NCBI GenBank assembly: GCA_029194675.1 | Contig: JARFXP010000001.1 | Span: forward strand, 1,170,501-1,234,500 | Direction of reading: 5' to 3' | Length of the DNA stretch: 64,000 bases | Source of the DNA: Nitrospira sp. | GTDB lineage: Bacteria; Nitrospirota; Nitrospiria; Nitrospirales; Nitrospiraceae | In this document: piece after piece, positions 26,371 through 35,704 of the stretch | How positions within the stretch are numbered: the first letter of the stretch is position 1 | How the letters are laid out: every line of letters starts with the position of its first letter | Notes under the pieces: model-generated | What the model was told of the DNA's origin: nothing | Seen by the model: the letters and a program-made list of their open reading frames with translations, nothing else | Databases searched by the model: none | Position numbers and translations under genes: made by a program

Positions 26371-29300
26371 CTACTCCCGAGCGAGGCCTCCACTGGCCTG
26401 AGCTTGCTGTTGATCTCGCATTTCCAAGTCAAGTCTTCTCGGGAACCGTTCTTCTAAAATCGCGTACGTCGTTGGAACGAGAAATAACGTGAGGAGTGTA
26501 GAGACGCTCAACCCTCCGACGACCGCCCGTGCCAGAGGCGCGTTGGTTTCTCCGCCTGTTCCAAGGCCGATCGCCATGGGAAGAAGGCCGAAGACCGTGG
26601 CCAGTGAGGTCATGAGAATCGGACGCAGTCTAGTCCGTGCGGCGGTCACGACTGCTCGGTGAAGCAATTCCCCTCTGCGCCGCAGCACGTTGGTGTAATC
26701 GACCAGCAGGACACCGTTTGAGACGACAATCCCAAACATCATGATGATGCCCATCATCGATGTGGTGGACAGCGTCGTATTCGTCAGGAACAGCATTAAG
26801 ATGACACCCGGGAATCCCATCGGCACTGAAAACATGATGATGAAGGGGTCGATGAGCGACTTAAATTGTGCGGCCATGACCATGTAGACCAACAAGAGCG
26901 CCAAAATGATCGCAAACTGCAATCCTTGGAAGGTTTCGCGCTGCTGCTGAATTTGCCCAGCTAACTTGATGCTGAAGCCTGCCGGCAACTGGAGTGTAGC
27001 GAACGCCGACTCGAGATCTTCGGCAATCTCGCCAAGTGTCCGGGTAGTAGGATTAGCCGTGATGTGAACCACGCGCTGGAAATACTTTCGATCGACTTTC
27101 ACGGGTCCTGCGTTCAACTTGAGCGAAGCCAGGTTCTTCAGCAACACAGGCTCGCCGGCTTTGGTGGTGAGGAGAATACTCTCTAAGTCCCTCAGATTCT
27201 TTCGATGCTCCTCAGCAAGCCAGGCGCTGATGAAGTATTCATTACCGCTTTGCGAATCCGTATAAATGATCGGGTCGGTTTGGCCGTTTCCGTTCAGAGA
27301 AAACAGGACAGCATTGGCCACGTCGGCTTCGCTGATGCCGAGCAGTGCCGCCTTCTCTCGATCGACTGTGACGTTGACCTCCGGATGGTTTTCTTCCCGA
27401 CTCGGTTCAATATCCGCCAGGCCAGGAGTTTGCTCCATGATCTCCTTGACACGGGCAATGACGTCTCTCGCTTTTTGGAAGTCATAGCCATAGATTCCCA
27501 CATCAACGGCCTTTTGAGAGCCGAAGCTCGTGACGCGTTTGACGAGACCGCCGGGATCGAAATACATCGAGACCCCGGGAAACAGTTTGACGATCTTAGG
27601 GCGCACATCGTTCATGATCTCGACTTGAGTTCTGTTCCGTTTGTCCGGCGAGGCCAAGTACACTTGAATCGAAGATGTATGGGGTCCTGTGTTGGGGTTG
27701 AAGAGCGACGAACGACCTTGCGACAGGATACCCGTACTCGAGACGATCGTCTCCAATTCGGTCGAGGGAATATTGGCTCGGAGCACCCGTTCGACTTCTG
27801 AAACCTGCTGTTCGGTCTTTTCGACCCGTTGGCCGACCGGCGCCCGGAGGACAATGCGAAACTGACTCTCATCGGAAACCGGCAAGAACTCCGTTCCGAT
27901 CAGGGGAACCAAAGTGAGTGAGCCGATAAAGAGCAGCAGCACCAAGGCGATAAAGATCCGGTGATGTCCCAGGACCCACCGTAAAGAGCCTTCGTAACTT
28001 CCATCGAGAGATTCATACCGGTCGCAGCTCCACTCCATCAGTTTGGTAAGCCAGCTCGGCATTGACCGCCAGGCCTCGTGCTCAGGTTTGAGGAATTTGT
28101 AGCAGAGCGCCGGTGTGACTGTACGGGAGACTAAGAAAGAAGTGAAAAGTGCAATCGCGATCGTCACGGTCAACGGTATCAACAACAGACGCGCGATACC
28201 GACGACGAAGAACATCGGGAGGAAGACCACCACCGTCGTGACGGTCGACGCAAAGATCGGCATCGCTACTTCCCGGGCGGCCTCGAGGATACTATTCCAC
28301 CGGCTGGAATTGGTATTAAGATGGCGCTGGATGTTCTCCAGTTCCACGATTGAGTCATCAACCAGTCGCCCAATCCCGAGTGCGAGCCCGCCAAGCGTGA
28401 AGACGTTAAGGGTTTGACCGGTAAAATAAAGAACGATAAACGTCACGAGCATGGAGAGCGGAATGGCCACGGAAATGATCACGGTACTCGTGAGGTTGCG
28501 CAAGAAGATCAGAATCACGGCTGCGGCCAATAGCGAGCCGTGGAGGGCCTGTTCCATCAGATTGTGGATGGATTGACGGATATAGAGAGACTGATCGAAC
28601 GAAATGCCAAGTTTCACTCCTCCAGGGATGCCGAACATCTTGGGGAGGGCTGCGCGCAGGGCATCCACAACCTCAACCGTGTTGGCGATCGGCTGCTTGT
28701 TCACACGAAGAAACACGGATCTCGCACCATCGGCATGAACGATGTTTGTTTGGATATCGGATGAGTCTGTTACGGTCCCTATGTCGCGCACGCGAACCGG
28801 ATTGCCCAGCTGATTCACCTTCACGATGACGTCCTGAATCGGATCCACCGCTCGAAACTGGTTGTTCGTAAATACATTGTAGTCAAGGTTGCCGGCTCTG
28901 ATATTGCCGGAAGGCAGAATCAAATTGGAGGCTTTGACGGATTTCACGACGTCGAGAATGGAGAGCCCACGGGCACTGAGGAGCGCAGGATCTAGGTTGA
29001 TATTGATTTGGCGGATCTTGCCTCCCTCGACGGTTGCTGCGGCAACATTGGCGATCTGCTCAATCTGTGGGGCGATCGTGTTGTAGGCGAGATCATAAAG
29101 CGCCCGCTCGTCCAGCCCATCGCTGGATACCGAAACGATCGAAACGGGTATGTTGGAGACGTCGAACTTGACGATAAAGGGCTGCAGAATGCCCGGTGGG
29201 AGGCTATTCAAAATCTGGGTGATGCGCTGCATCACCTCCATCTGGCCGACATTAATGTCGGCCCCCCAGTTGAACCAGATTTGCACGGCTCCGAGACCCT

Positions 29301-29556
29301 GTTTACTGAACGATTCGACATGTTTGACATTGGAAGCGGAACTGACGGCTTTTTCAATCGGGTAGACGACGCTCTGCTCGATGTCGAGAGGAGATGCTCC
29401 TTTGTAAATAACACCAACGAAGGCGACCGGAACCTGGATTTTCGGAAAGAGATCAACCGGCAACCGCTGCAGAGATGTCAGCCCCAATACCACCATCGCG
29501 AGTGAGAGCATCAGAATGCCGATGCGATTGCGCAAGGCGAGTAAGGTCAGCCACAT
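26371..29556 (-). CDS. RND efflux transporter, AcrB/HAE1-like inner-membrane pump
   Basis: 1061 residues, the normal length of tripartite RND pumps. The start has one membrane helix and then RLPVDLFPKIQVPVAFV, as in AcrB. The proton-relay aspartate pair is visible in GIGRLVDDSIVELENI. A second half repeats the topology and ends with TMs containing GIVVSNGVLLVDYTN. It works with the membrane-fusion protein encoded upstream (29673) and an outer-membrane factor that is not in this window. The upstream TetR gene suggests control by a hydrophobic or toxic ligand. Confidence 0.94.
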   Translation of the reverse strand: MWLTLLALRNRIGILMLSLAMVVLGLTSLQRLPVDLFPKIQVPVAFVGVIYKGASPLDIEQSVVYPIEKAVSSASNVKHVESFSKQGLGAVQIWFNWGADINVGQMEVMQRITQILNSLPPGILQPFIVKFDVSNIPVSIVSVSSDGLDERALYDLAYNTIAPQIEQIANVAAATVEGGKIRQININLDPALLSARGLSILDVVKSVKASNLILPSGNIRAGNLDYNVFTNNQFRAVDPIQDVIVKVNQLGNPVRVRDIGTVTDSSDIQTNIVHADGARSVFLRVNKQPIANTVEVVDALRAALPKMFGIPGGVKLGISFDQSLYIRQSIHNLMEQALHGSLLAAAVILIFLRNLTSTVIISVAIPLSMLVTFIVLYFTGQTLNVFTLGGLALGIGRLVDDSIVELENIQRHLNTNSSRWNSILEAAREVAMPIFASTVTTVVVFLPMFFVVGIARLLLIPLTVTIAIALFTSFLVSRTVTPALCYKFLKPEHEAWRSMPSWLTKLMEWSCDRYESLDGSYEGSLRWVLGHHRIFIALVLLLFIGSLTLVPLIGTEFLPVSDESQFRIVLRAPVGQRVEKTEQQVSEVERVLRANIPSTELETIVSSTGILSQGRSSLFNPNTGPHTSSIQVYLASPDKRNRTQVEIMNDVRPKIVKLFPGVSMYFDPGGLVKRVTSFGSQKAVDVGIYGYDFQKARDVIARVKEIMEQTPGLADIEPSREENHPEVNVTVDREKAALLGISEADVANAVLFSLNGNGQTDPIIYTDSQSGNEYFISAWLAEEHRKNLRDLESILLTTKAGEPVLLKNLASLKLNAGPVKVDRKYFQRVVHITANPTTRTLGEIAEDLESAFATLQLPAGFSIKLAGQIQQQRETFQGLQFAIILALLLVYMVMAAQFKSLIDPFIIMFSVPMGFPGVILMLFLTNTTLSTTSMMGIIMMFGIVVSNGVLLVDYTNVLRRRGELLHRAVVTAARTRLRPILMTSLATVFGLLPMAIGLGTGGETNAPLARAVVGGLSVSTLLTLFLVPTTYAILEERFPRRLDLEMRDQQQAQASGGLARE

Positions 29557-29563
29557 AACGATA

Positions 29564-29591
29564 GTGGTGAGTAGTGAGTGCTGGGTACTGA
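29564..29591. repeat. Degenerate heptamer repeat
   Basis: Four 7-bp units, GTGGTGA, GTAGTGA, GTGCTGG and GTACTGA, in the spacer between the pump and fusion-protein genes. Part of a family of degenerate heptamers in this window. Confidence 0.65.
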
Positions 29592-29648
29592 GTAGAAAAA
29601 CAGTCTATAATTGCTGGCACCAATCATGTTACGTCTTATCCATGGTTT

Positions 29649-29676
29649 GACTCAGGACTCAGTTCTCAGCGCTCAT
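29649..29676. repeat. Degenerate heptamer repeat
   Basis: GACTCAG, GACTCAG, TTCTCAG, CGCTCAT in tandem. It lies in the same spacer as the array at 29564 and touches the stop codon of the fusion-protein gene. Confidence 0.65.
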
Positions 29677-30848
29677 GACTTCGTAGGCGGTTGGGTTTGT
29701 ACGGGCGTCCCATCGTGCACCAAATCTTTTCCCGAGACGACGACCTGTTCATCCCCGCTTAAGCCCTTGAGAATTTCGACCCGATTGTTGTTATGGGCAC
29801 CGAGCTCAACACTCACCCGCTGGGCTTTCCCCTCTCGGACGACATAGACATATTGCGTATCTTCTAGTCGACTGACGGCATCAATGGGAATCTGTAACGC
29901 TTGGTGATGGGTTGCCACCATGACCTCGACTCGGGCAAACATTCCGCCTTTTAATCGGCGGTCTCTATTAGGTAAGTCGATTTCCACTGTCATAGTACGT
30001 GTCGAGCGATTCAAGGCCTGGACGATACGCGTAACGGTTCCTTCGAACACCTGGTCCGGATACGCTTCGGCACGGAGCTCAGCCTTTTGGCCAATCTTCA
30101 CTAGTGGAATGTCGCGCTCGACGACTTCGATCAGCACACGGACCGTATTGATGTCGTGCAGGCTCATGATGCCTCGCGACATTGTCGAGGTGCTTGCAGT
30201 TGCACTGGTTACGTAAGCCCCGGTGTCTAAATTTCGTTCTGCGATATAGCCGGGAAACGGGGCTCGGATGTAAGAGTAGGCTAAGCTAGTCTCCGCCTGG
30301 GCCAGGGCCACCTCCATTTGGTTGAGCTGTGCTTGTAGGGCTTCGTGTGCTGCTCTGGCAGCGTCCAAGTTAACCTGCGCATCATCCAGATCTTGCTGTG
30401 AGACAAATTGGTCTTTGATGAGGATCTGCATGCGATCGAACGTAAGCTTGGCATTGCGAACCACCGCATCCTGTTGTGAGACCTTCGCCTTGGCGGATGA
30501 AAGGTTGGCTTTTGCTTGATTGACGGCATGTTGATAATCGGTATGATCGATTTCAAGGAGTAACTGGTTCGTTCTAACAAAATCACCTTTATCGACATGC
30601 AGTTTCGCGATGTATCCGTCGACCCGTGAGAATATATTCACGACTTGATTGGGTGATATGTCCGCTGTGTAGGCTAGACGAATATCGAGATCCTGTCGTA
30701 GCGGGGACACAACGCCTACCGTAATGAGCCGTGCCTTCTTCGTATCGGCCTTGGCACCCGTGCTCAGGCGAAAGACGACAAGAAGGGTGATGACAAAAAA
30801 GATGCCGATTCCAAGGGCTAGAAATGGATGTCGGACGAGTCGACTCAT
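29673..30848 (-). CDS. RND membrane-fusion protein, HlyD/AcrA type
   Basis: 391 residues. There is an N-terminal membrane anchor (FLALGIGIFFVITLLVVF), not a lipobox. A lipoyl half-motif is found around VDGYIAKLHVDKGDFVRTNQLL. Between is a long alpha-helical coiled-coil hairpin (VNQAKANLSSAKAKVSQQ, then AALQAQLNQMEVALAQAE). The second lipoyl half (YIRAPFPGYIAERNLDTGAYV), beta-barrel and membrane-proximal domains follow. It bridges the RND pump to an outer-membrane channel. It is upstream of the pump in the same operon, with a 116-bp heptamer-bearing spacer. Confidence 0.92.
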   Translation of the reverse strand: MSRLVRHPFLALGIGIFFVITLLVVFRLSTGAKADTKKARLITVGVVSPLRQDLDIRLAYTADISPNQVVNIFSRVDGYIAKLHVDKGDFVRTNQLLLEIDHTDYQHAVNQAKANLSSAKAKVSQQDAVVRNAKLTFDRMQILIKDQFVSQQDLDDAQVNLDAARAAHEALQAQLNQMEVALAQAETSLAYSYIRAPFPGYIAERNLDTGAYVTSATASTSTMSRGIMSLHDINTVRVLIEVVERDIPLVKIGQKAELRAEAYPDQVFEGTVTRIVQALNRSTRTMTVEIDLPNRDRRLKGGMFARVEVMVATHHQALQIPIDAVSRLEDTQYVYVVREGKAQRVSVELGAHNNNRVEILKGLSGDEQVVVSGKDLVHDGTPVQTQPPTKS

Positions 30849-30878
30849 GGTGGTGCCGCTCAGCTACGAGTCCGGTGA

Positions 30879-31508
30879 CTACCGGACAAGCCCGCCGAGA
30901 AAAAGAGAAACATATTCGACCACCGATGCTTCATGGGATAGGTGCATGGGTAACCCGAAGATATCGTGCAGTAGCCGGTGGTGGAGGATGACACCGAAGA
31001 AGGCTTTGGCGGCAAGCACTGGATCGACCGGACGGAAAGCGCCATCCTCGATGCGTCGTCGAATGTAGCCGGCGAGCAGATCGTGAAAGACTCGATATTG
31101 CTGCTGAAAGAACATGTTGGACAGCTCATGTCCTTCCAAGGCACTGAAAAGGAGTAGGCGAAGCAACGTCGGATCTACGCTCTTGCTGATTCGATAGCTG
31201 GCAAGCAACGTGAAGAGCCGTTCATCATCTCGCTTCTTGGTTGCTTCTTCAACGGCTTCTCGCAACCCAGAGTATTGAGCCTTTTCTGCAAGAATTGCTG
31301 TGTACAGTGCATGCTTGGTCGGAAAGTGTTTGAAGAGCAGTGCTTCACTGACACCGGCAGCCTTGGCGATTTGTTTAGTAGTCGTTCCCGTAAAACCGTT
31401 GGCCGCAAACAACGATGTCGCAGCGCTGATCAGGCTGGCTTGTCGCCCATGACCTGAGGTTCGTGACGATTGATGCCGATGACGAGGAGATGTCCTTGCT
31501 TTATTCAT
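30879..31508 (-). CDS. TetR-family transcriptional repressor
   Basis: 209 residues from the ATG at 31508. The N-terminal helix-turn-helix reads SLFAANGFTGTTTKQIAKAAGVSEALLFKHFPTK in the TetR pattern (TT-x2-IA-x2-AGVSx-x2-x2-HF). The C-terminal ligand-binding domain is hydrophobic. An upstream in-frame start at 31532 would be encoded by the operator palindrome itself, so 31508 is preferred. The gene is first in the efflux operon, 30 bp before the fusion-protein gene, which suggests feedback control. Confidence 0.92.
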   Translation of the reverse strand: MNKARTSPRHRHQSSRTSGHGRQASLISAATSLFAANGFTGTTTKQIAKAAGVSEALLFKHFPTKHALYTAILAEKAQYSGLREAVEEATKKRDDERLFTLLASYRISKSVDPTLLRLLLFSALEGHELSNMFFQQQYRVFHDLLAGYIRRRIEDGAFRPVDPVLAAKAFFGVILHHRLLHDIFGLPMHLSHEASVVEYVSLFLGGLVR

Positions 31509-31531
31509 GGTGAGTAAGTATTCACTCACCA
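31508..31531. promoter_or_regulatory. TetR-family operator
   Basis: TGGTGAGT, eight bases, ACTCACCA: a perfect 8-bp inverted repeat in 24 bp. It touches the A of the repressor's ATG. AcrR/TtgR-like repressors bind such sites, and binding here would block transcription of the repressor and the pump operon. Confidence 0.7.
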
Positions 31532-31718
31532 ATGAATTAGCATAATGCTTGTATGGGAGACAAGTTGGAATCGCTCATAAAGTCGAACGCTTGAGAGTAT
31601 AGCGACGCTAGAAGTAGGTGGGGCCTTCTGAAGTTTGTGGTGTCTAGGGCGACATGGCTCTCAACAACTACTATTTGGCATTCCCAACCAGGCGGCAATT
31701 GTCGGGTCATCGAACCAA

Positions 31719-32102
31719 CTAGGCTTGACCAACCGAATGAGCGCGGAGAAACGACAGCATCCGATCGGCATCATGGAGGCTCACTTCCTTCACTTCCACA
31801 CCAAACAGAGATCCCGCCGTCCAGGCGACCGTCGCTTCCGAAACAAACAGGGGTTCCTCCTCGTCCAGGACATATAAAAACAAGGTCAACTCCATACCAA
31901 TTTTGACGGGACAATTTCCACGAATGCCCAACCCACCTTCGGATAGGTCAACAGCACTACCGTCTCCAATGAGAACATCGTCCCCATTAAGGCCTGAGTA
32001 CATAAGGCCAAAAGAGACACAGCTCCTTCTCATTCTGCGGCGCTCAATCGAATGAGATGAGCAAGGCGTTTCTGATCGTCTTAAGTGCTTCATCTGCCCC
32101 AT
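31719..32102 (-). CDS. PilZ-domain protein
   Basis: 127 residues from the ATG at 32102, which has AGGAGG seven to eight bases upstream. The sequence shows SIERRRMRRSCVSFGLMY (RxxxR-like element) and VDLSEGGLGIRG, the D/NxSxxG loop, then ELTLFLYVLDEEEPLFVSEATVAW. A PilZ c-di-GMP receptor, single domain. Divergent to nothing; the next minus-strand gene is also PilZ. Confidence 0.78.
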   Translation of the reverse strand: MGQMKHLRRSETPCSSHSIERRRMRRSCVSFGLMYSGLNGDDVLIGDGSAVDLSEGGLGIRGNCPVKIGMELTLFLYVLDEEEPLFVSEATVAWTAGSLFGVEVKEVSLHDADRMLSFLRAHSVGQA

Positions 32103-32447
32103 CGCTACACCTCCTGGCTGTATGCCTGTTTCGAATTGTCGGATCCCCACCAGTTCCTATGATTCTTGCCTCCCGCATTGCCAGTCTGCAAAATCATTTC
32201 CTTTATTTGGAGATCTCTTATGGATGAAGGCTAGCGCTCAGAGTCACTCTTGGCTTCCCACTAGATGAGGGGTAGCGCCAAAACCAAAAGTGGGGTGAAT
32301 ATAATTGACAATAAATCCATGTGTTATGTAACCGCTTAAAGGGAGGCCTCGTTCAGGACGCAGTATGAGAGACCTTAGAAGATGACGAGCGTTCTCAGCG
32401 AGCACATGAAAAGGATCGTGACTATTACGGAGGGAGCAGAGACCCGT
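32103..32447. other. Intergenic spacer without a recognised gene
   Basis: About 345 bp between two PilZ genes. It is relatively AT-rich, with stops in all frames and no recognisable hairpin or RNA. A TTGACA near 32305 has no correctly spaced -10 partner. Confidence 0.4.
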
Positions 32448-32855
32448 CTACATGAGGCGAAATCGAGTTCGCTGATTGCTCACGGTGTGGTGGGAGATGC
32501 TTTTCCAAATGAACGATTGCAGCCGCTTCCGATGGTCTCGGTTCAGATCCATGAATCGGACGGAAAACTGACAACCTGACACCCACACCACATGCGCCGA
32601 TTTCAATAAAAGCTGGGGTAATCCATCGGGGAGCGCCATGGTAAGGGTCAATAATGTTCCACGCGTTACCGGACGGTCGCTGATGACGTGGCAACCAGAA
32701 ACGGAGATGTTTTTTGTGAGTCCTTCGCCTTGATGAGGCTGTGTCGGAACTTCACCGACATAACGTACTCGACACGTGACGGCTACACGTTCGGCATAAC
32801 GGTTATCTAAAGGCACGTAAGATTTTCGGCCACTCATCGTCGGTGTCACCATCAT
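32448..32855 (-). CDS. PilZ-domain protein
   Basis: 135 residues. RYAERVAVTCRVRYVG is the RxxxR element and LTKNISVSGCHVISD the NxSxxG motif, both in the PilZ order. LTMALPDGLPQLLLKSAHVVWVSGCQFSVRFM completes the barrel. The basic N-terminal segment and C-terminal tail vary among PilZ proteins. It could report c-di-GMP to an unknown partner. Confidence 0.78.
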   Translation of the reverse strand: MMVTPTMSGRKSYVPLDNRYAERVAVTCRVRYVGEVPTQPHQGEGLTKNISVSGCHVISDRPVTRGTLLTLTMALPDGLPQLLLKSAHVVWVSGCQFSVRFMDLNRDHRKRLQSFIWKSISHHTVSNQRTRFRLM

Positions 32856-32983
32856 AGCTTTGTTGGGAATATTGTCCTAATCAATTCAGCAATGGAGCCT
32901 GCGGATCAGAAGCGAGGTGGCACGCCACCTTTAAGGAATATTTCTGGTGGCAAGAGAGACCACCTCCTGTCCGATGACGAGAA

Positions 32984-34672
32984 TTACTGGCGAATCTTTG
33001 CCCAGGCTTTTTGGTACTCTTCGAAGGAATCGACTTCCATCCATCCCTTAAAAATCGGTACGGCTTGGATGCGATAGTCCTGGTCAATCAGTTCTTGCAG
33101 CATATCGGTGAAAGATGCCTTGGCAAGGTTTGCTGACTCGTGGAACGGGGATGATTGATGCTGCTTCTGGGCCCTGTGGTAGCACTCGCGAAGGGCTTGA
33201 GTGCCCTTCTCTGAGAACATGGCCATGCCGATAAATTCACCATGCGCCAGTTCGCGTGGAAGCTGCTGGCCAATCTTAACTACCTGGTGTTCACCTTCCG
33301 GCATCACAAATCTGGATAAATAGCTTTTGCCGGGTGGGGCGGCCAGTGAGACAAGATCCGGGTTAAGATGGGTCGGCTGAGCATTGCGCTGTTCCTGATC
33401 AAACCAGGCCAGGTCGACCACCAAAGCAATGTCGGCGGGACTCTTGAGCAACTTTTCAAGGATCGCGGTATCAAAGATGATATCGCCGTACAGGACAATG
33501 GTTCGCCCTCTTAACTCATTTTCAGCACAGAAAAGCGAAGCTAGCTCACCGGTTTCCTCATAACGATCATTGTCGTAGTAGCGAATATTGGGTAGCGAGA
33601 TCGCTTCTTTCTTATACCCGCGAACTAAAGCGATTTCTTTGATGTCGCATTCGTTGAGTGCGTTGATCTGACGATCGAGGATCGTTTTCCCTTTAATGTC
33701 AAGCAGACACTTTGGCTTGTCCTCGATCAACGGCAGGAGCTGTTTTTCGAACCCAGCGGCGGCGATAATCGCGGTGATTCGTTCGCTCCCCACCGGCAGG
33801 AACTGTTTCTCGTCTTGCTCCATTTGTGGGACACCGACAATGTCGTACACTTCAGGTAGCGTGACGATTCGGTCGTTCGCCGCTCCGGGGCGCGTGTCCT
33901 TCTTAATGAGATCCAGCGTGTCTGTGATCGCACGAATGGCCGCCCGGACTGGTTGGTTGGCATAAATGATGATCTTTGCTCCGGCTTCCTCCATTTGGGC
34001 CGCGGTGGTCTGGTCAAAAATCGTCGGGACCACGACCAGCGGGGCGCGCCCGGACCACAATTTGTATACAGCCTTCAGTTCGTCGAACTTTTTCGATTTC
34101 GAATGGATAAGGACTGCGTCGGCACCTGCGTCTGCATAAGCCTCAGCCCGTTTCAGTGCTTCTTCCTGTCCCCACCCAGCGATGAGGGCCTCGGTTCTGG
34201 CAATGATCATGAACTCCGGGAAAAGCTGAGCGGCTTTCGCCGCTCGAATCTTGCCGCAGTGCTCTTCGATAGGGATCAATTCACGTCGAACCCCCGCGTA
34301 GAAACTACAGCGTTTGGGGTAGACGTTGTCTTCAATACAAATAGCAGCCACACCGGCCCGCTCACGGTCGGTGACGGTCCTCATGACATTCAGGGCGTTC
34401 CCATACCCGGTGTCGCAATCAGCGATCACAGGGATATTCACGGCCTCAACGATATTCCGTTCGACATCGAGCTGCTCGCTGGAGGTGATAAAACTGGCGT
34501 CGGGGATGCACTTTAGAGAGGCCGAAATGGCGAACCCACTTGCCCAAACACCGTCGAAACCGGCACGTTCGATGAGACGGGCGCTGAGTGCATCGTGGGC
34601 CCCGACTATCTTCAGGGCACCCGGCCTGCTCAAGGCAGCCCGAAGTCTTGCGGCGTTGGTCATATGGGCCAC
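32984..34672 (-). CDS. pepM: Phosphoenolpyruvate mutase fused to a nucleotidyltransferase
   Basis: 562 residues. Residues 1-285 are a PEP mutase/isocitrate-lyase-family barrel. In the numbering of mussel PEP mutase the conserved D58, D85, D87, E114, K120 and R159 are all in place. RTEALIAGWGQEEALKRAEAYADAGADAVLIHSK (159-192) is typical of mutases. However, the catalytic-loop motif E-D-K-x5-N-S is here EDNVYPKRCS (114-123), with N116 for K and C122 for N. Residues about 298-562 are a nucleotidyltransferase domain (IIAAAGFEKQ, EDKPKCLLDIKG). Mutase would convert PEP to phosphonopyruvate. It is transcribed away from the rest of the pathway. Confidence 0.82.
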   Translation of the reverse strand: MAHMTNAARLRAALSRPGALKIVGAHDALSARLIERAGFDGVWASGFAISASLKCIPDASFITSSEQLDVERNIVEAVNIPVIADCDTGYGNALNVMRTVTDRERAGVAAICIEDNVYPKRCSFYAGVRRELIPIEEHCGKIRAAKAAQLFPEFMIIARTEALIAGWGQEEALKRAEAYADAGADAVLIHSKSKKFDELKAVYKLWSGRAPLVVVPTIFDQTTAAQMEEAGAKIIIYANQPVRAAIRAITDTLDLIKKDTRPGAANDRIVTLPEVYDIVGVPQMEQDEKQFLPVGSERITAIIAAAGFEKQLLPLIEDKPKCLLDIKGKTILDRQINALNECDIKEIALVRGYKKEAISLPNIRYYDNDRYEETGELASLFCAENELRGRTIVLYGDIIFDTAILEKLLKSPADIALVVDLAWFDQEQRNAQPTHLNPDLVSLAAPPGKSYLSRFVMPEGEHQVVKIGQQLPRELAHGEFIGMAMFSEKGTQALRECYHRAQKQHQSSPFHESANLAKASFTDMLQELIDQDYRIQAVPIFKGWMEVDSFEEYQKAWAKIRQ

Positions 34673-35012
34673 ATGATGCGAAAGCGTACGGTGCTTGTCA
34701 ATGGAAACTTTTGTCCGGCCTGGTTATGGCGGGGTCGAAAGGCTGTAGGCGAGGTCTCGTCAGCGAGCTTCTCCGGCAGCAGCTGACTTTCGCAAAATAC
34801 GATGCGCGATCGACCTCATTTTCAAATCGTCATGTCACTTCCGTAAAGAAAACTATGCCAAACATAAACCTTGATCGTCTTTCAGGGAATGTCTTCGAAT
34901 CCGTTCCGATCGTTTACGATGGAAACGCTCAATGTGGACGGTCATGAGTCGCATAGGCAAAGCATGACGATCGTCGATCGTGTGACTTGCTCAGATTGAG
35001 GCCTTCATCGAA
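34673..35012. other. Spacer upstream of pepM with a perfect palindrome
   Basis: 340 bp with no recognised gene. It carries the 15-bp perfect palindrome ACGATCGTCGATCGT (34967-34981), and should hold the pepM promoter. No strong -35/-10 pair was picked out by eye. Confidence 0.4.
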
Positions 35013-35543
35013 CTACTGCGCAAAATCGGTGATGTAATCGTTGAACCGTGGTGCGAGCGAGCGACTATCGATAAAAATGTAGCCACGTTCTGTACCGGCT
35101 TGATATGTCAGATTGATTTCGGTGTCGCTCCCGCGCCAGTTGTATTGTTGAGTAAGGCCCCGCGCCATTTGCCCTGGAATGCGCTCCAGCCGACCGAAGC
35201 GGTTTTCCAAGAAGCTCAGTACCTGCCGATGAACCTGGTCCCCTTGATAGCGAATGATGACTCGCGCGAATTGATCGTCCACCGAAAGATAGAGGATCCT
35301 GGTCATCTCGGTTCCCGCGAATGACAATGGCTCTGTTCTGTAGAGATATTCCATGATATGCGGATCTGCCTGGATCGGTTCCAGGTCCTGGCGAGAAGAT
35401 AATGAGGTGCCCCAAGGAATGTCGTGGAATCCCTTCGGGTCATCTGTCATGGGAACGGCCCATACTGAGCCAGCACCGATCACGATCGTAACGATCAGGA
35501 CCAACGGCCAAGTAAGCGATGCTGGTCGGATAGGGTCCTTCAT
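35013..35543 (-). CDS. Probable periplasmic protein of unknown function
   Basis: 176 residues from the ATG at 35543; 16 more from an upstream ATG at 35591. The N terminus WPLVLIVTIVIGAGSVWA is a signal peptide or anchor. The mature part begins DDPKGFHDIPWGTSLSSRQDL, a layout (GF..IPWGT) seen in many small exported proteins of unknown role. No domain was recognised. It lies between pepM and the divergent ppdA and could belong to the phosphonate locus, but this is only positional. Confidence 0.62.
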   Translation of the reverse strand: MKDPIRPASLTWPLVLIVTIVIGAGSVWAVPMTDDPKGFHDIPWGTSLSSRQDLEPIQADPHIMEYLYRTEPLSFAGTEMTRILYLSVDDQFARVIIRYQGDQVHRQVLSFLENRFGRLERIPGQMARGLTQQYNWRGSDTEINLTYQAGTERGYIFIDSRSLAPRFNDYITDFAQ

Positions 35544-35704
35544 CTCTGGAAGCGGATCAGACAACAACCGCATTGGCACCAACGCTAACATGCAAGAGAA
35601 TTCAACTCAACCGAGGATCGTTCTTGAGAACTTCGTGGGGCGCATCTTATAATGCGCCGGTTTCCGCGAGACGGTATCAGTACTACTCCAGGTAGAAACT
35701 TCCA

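Noticed and set aside
32300..32335. Possible sigma-70 promoter TTGACA with TATGTA
   Set aside because: The spacing is only about 14 bases and no gene start follows at a sensible distance.
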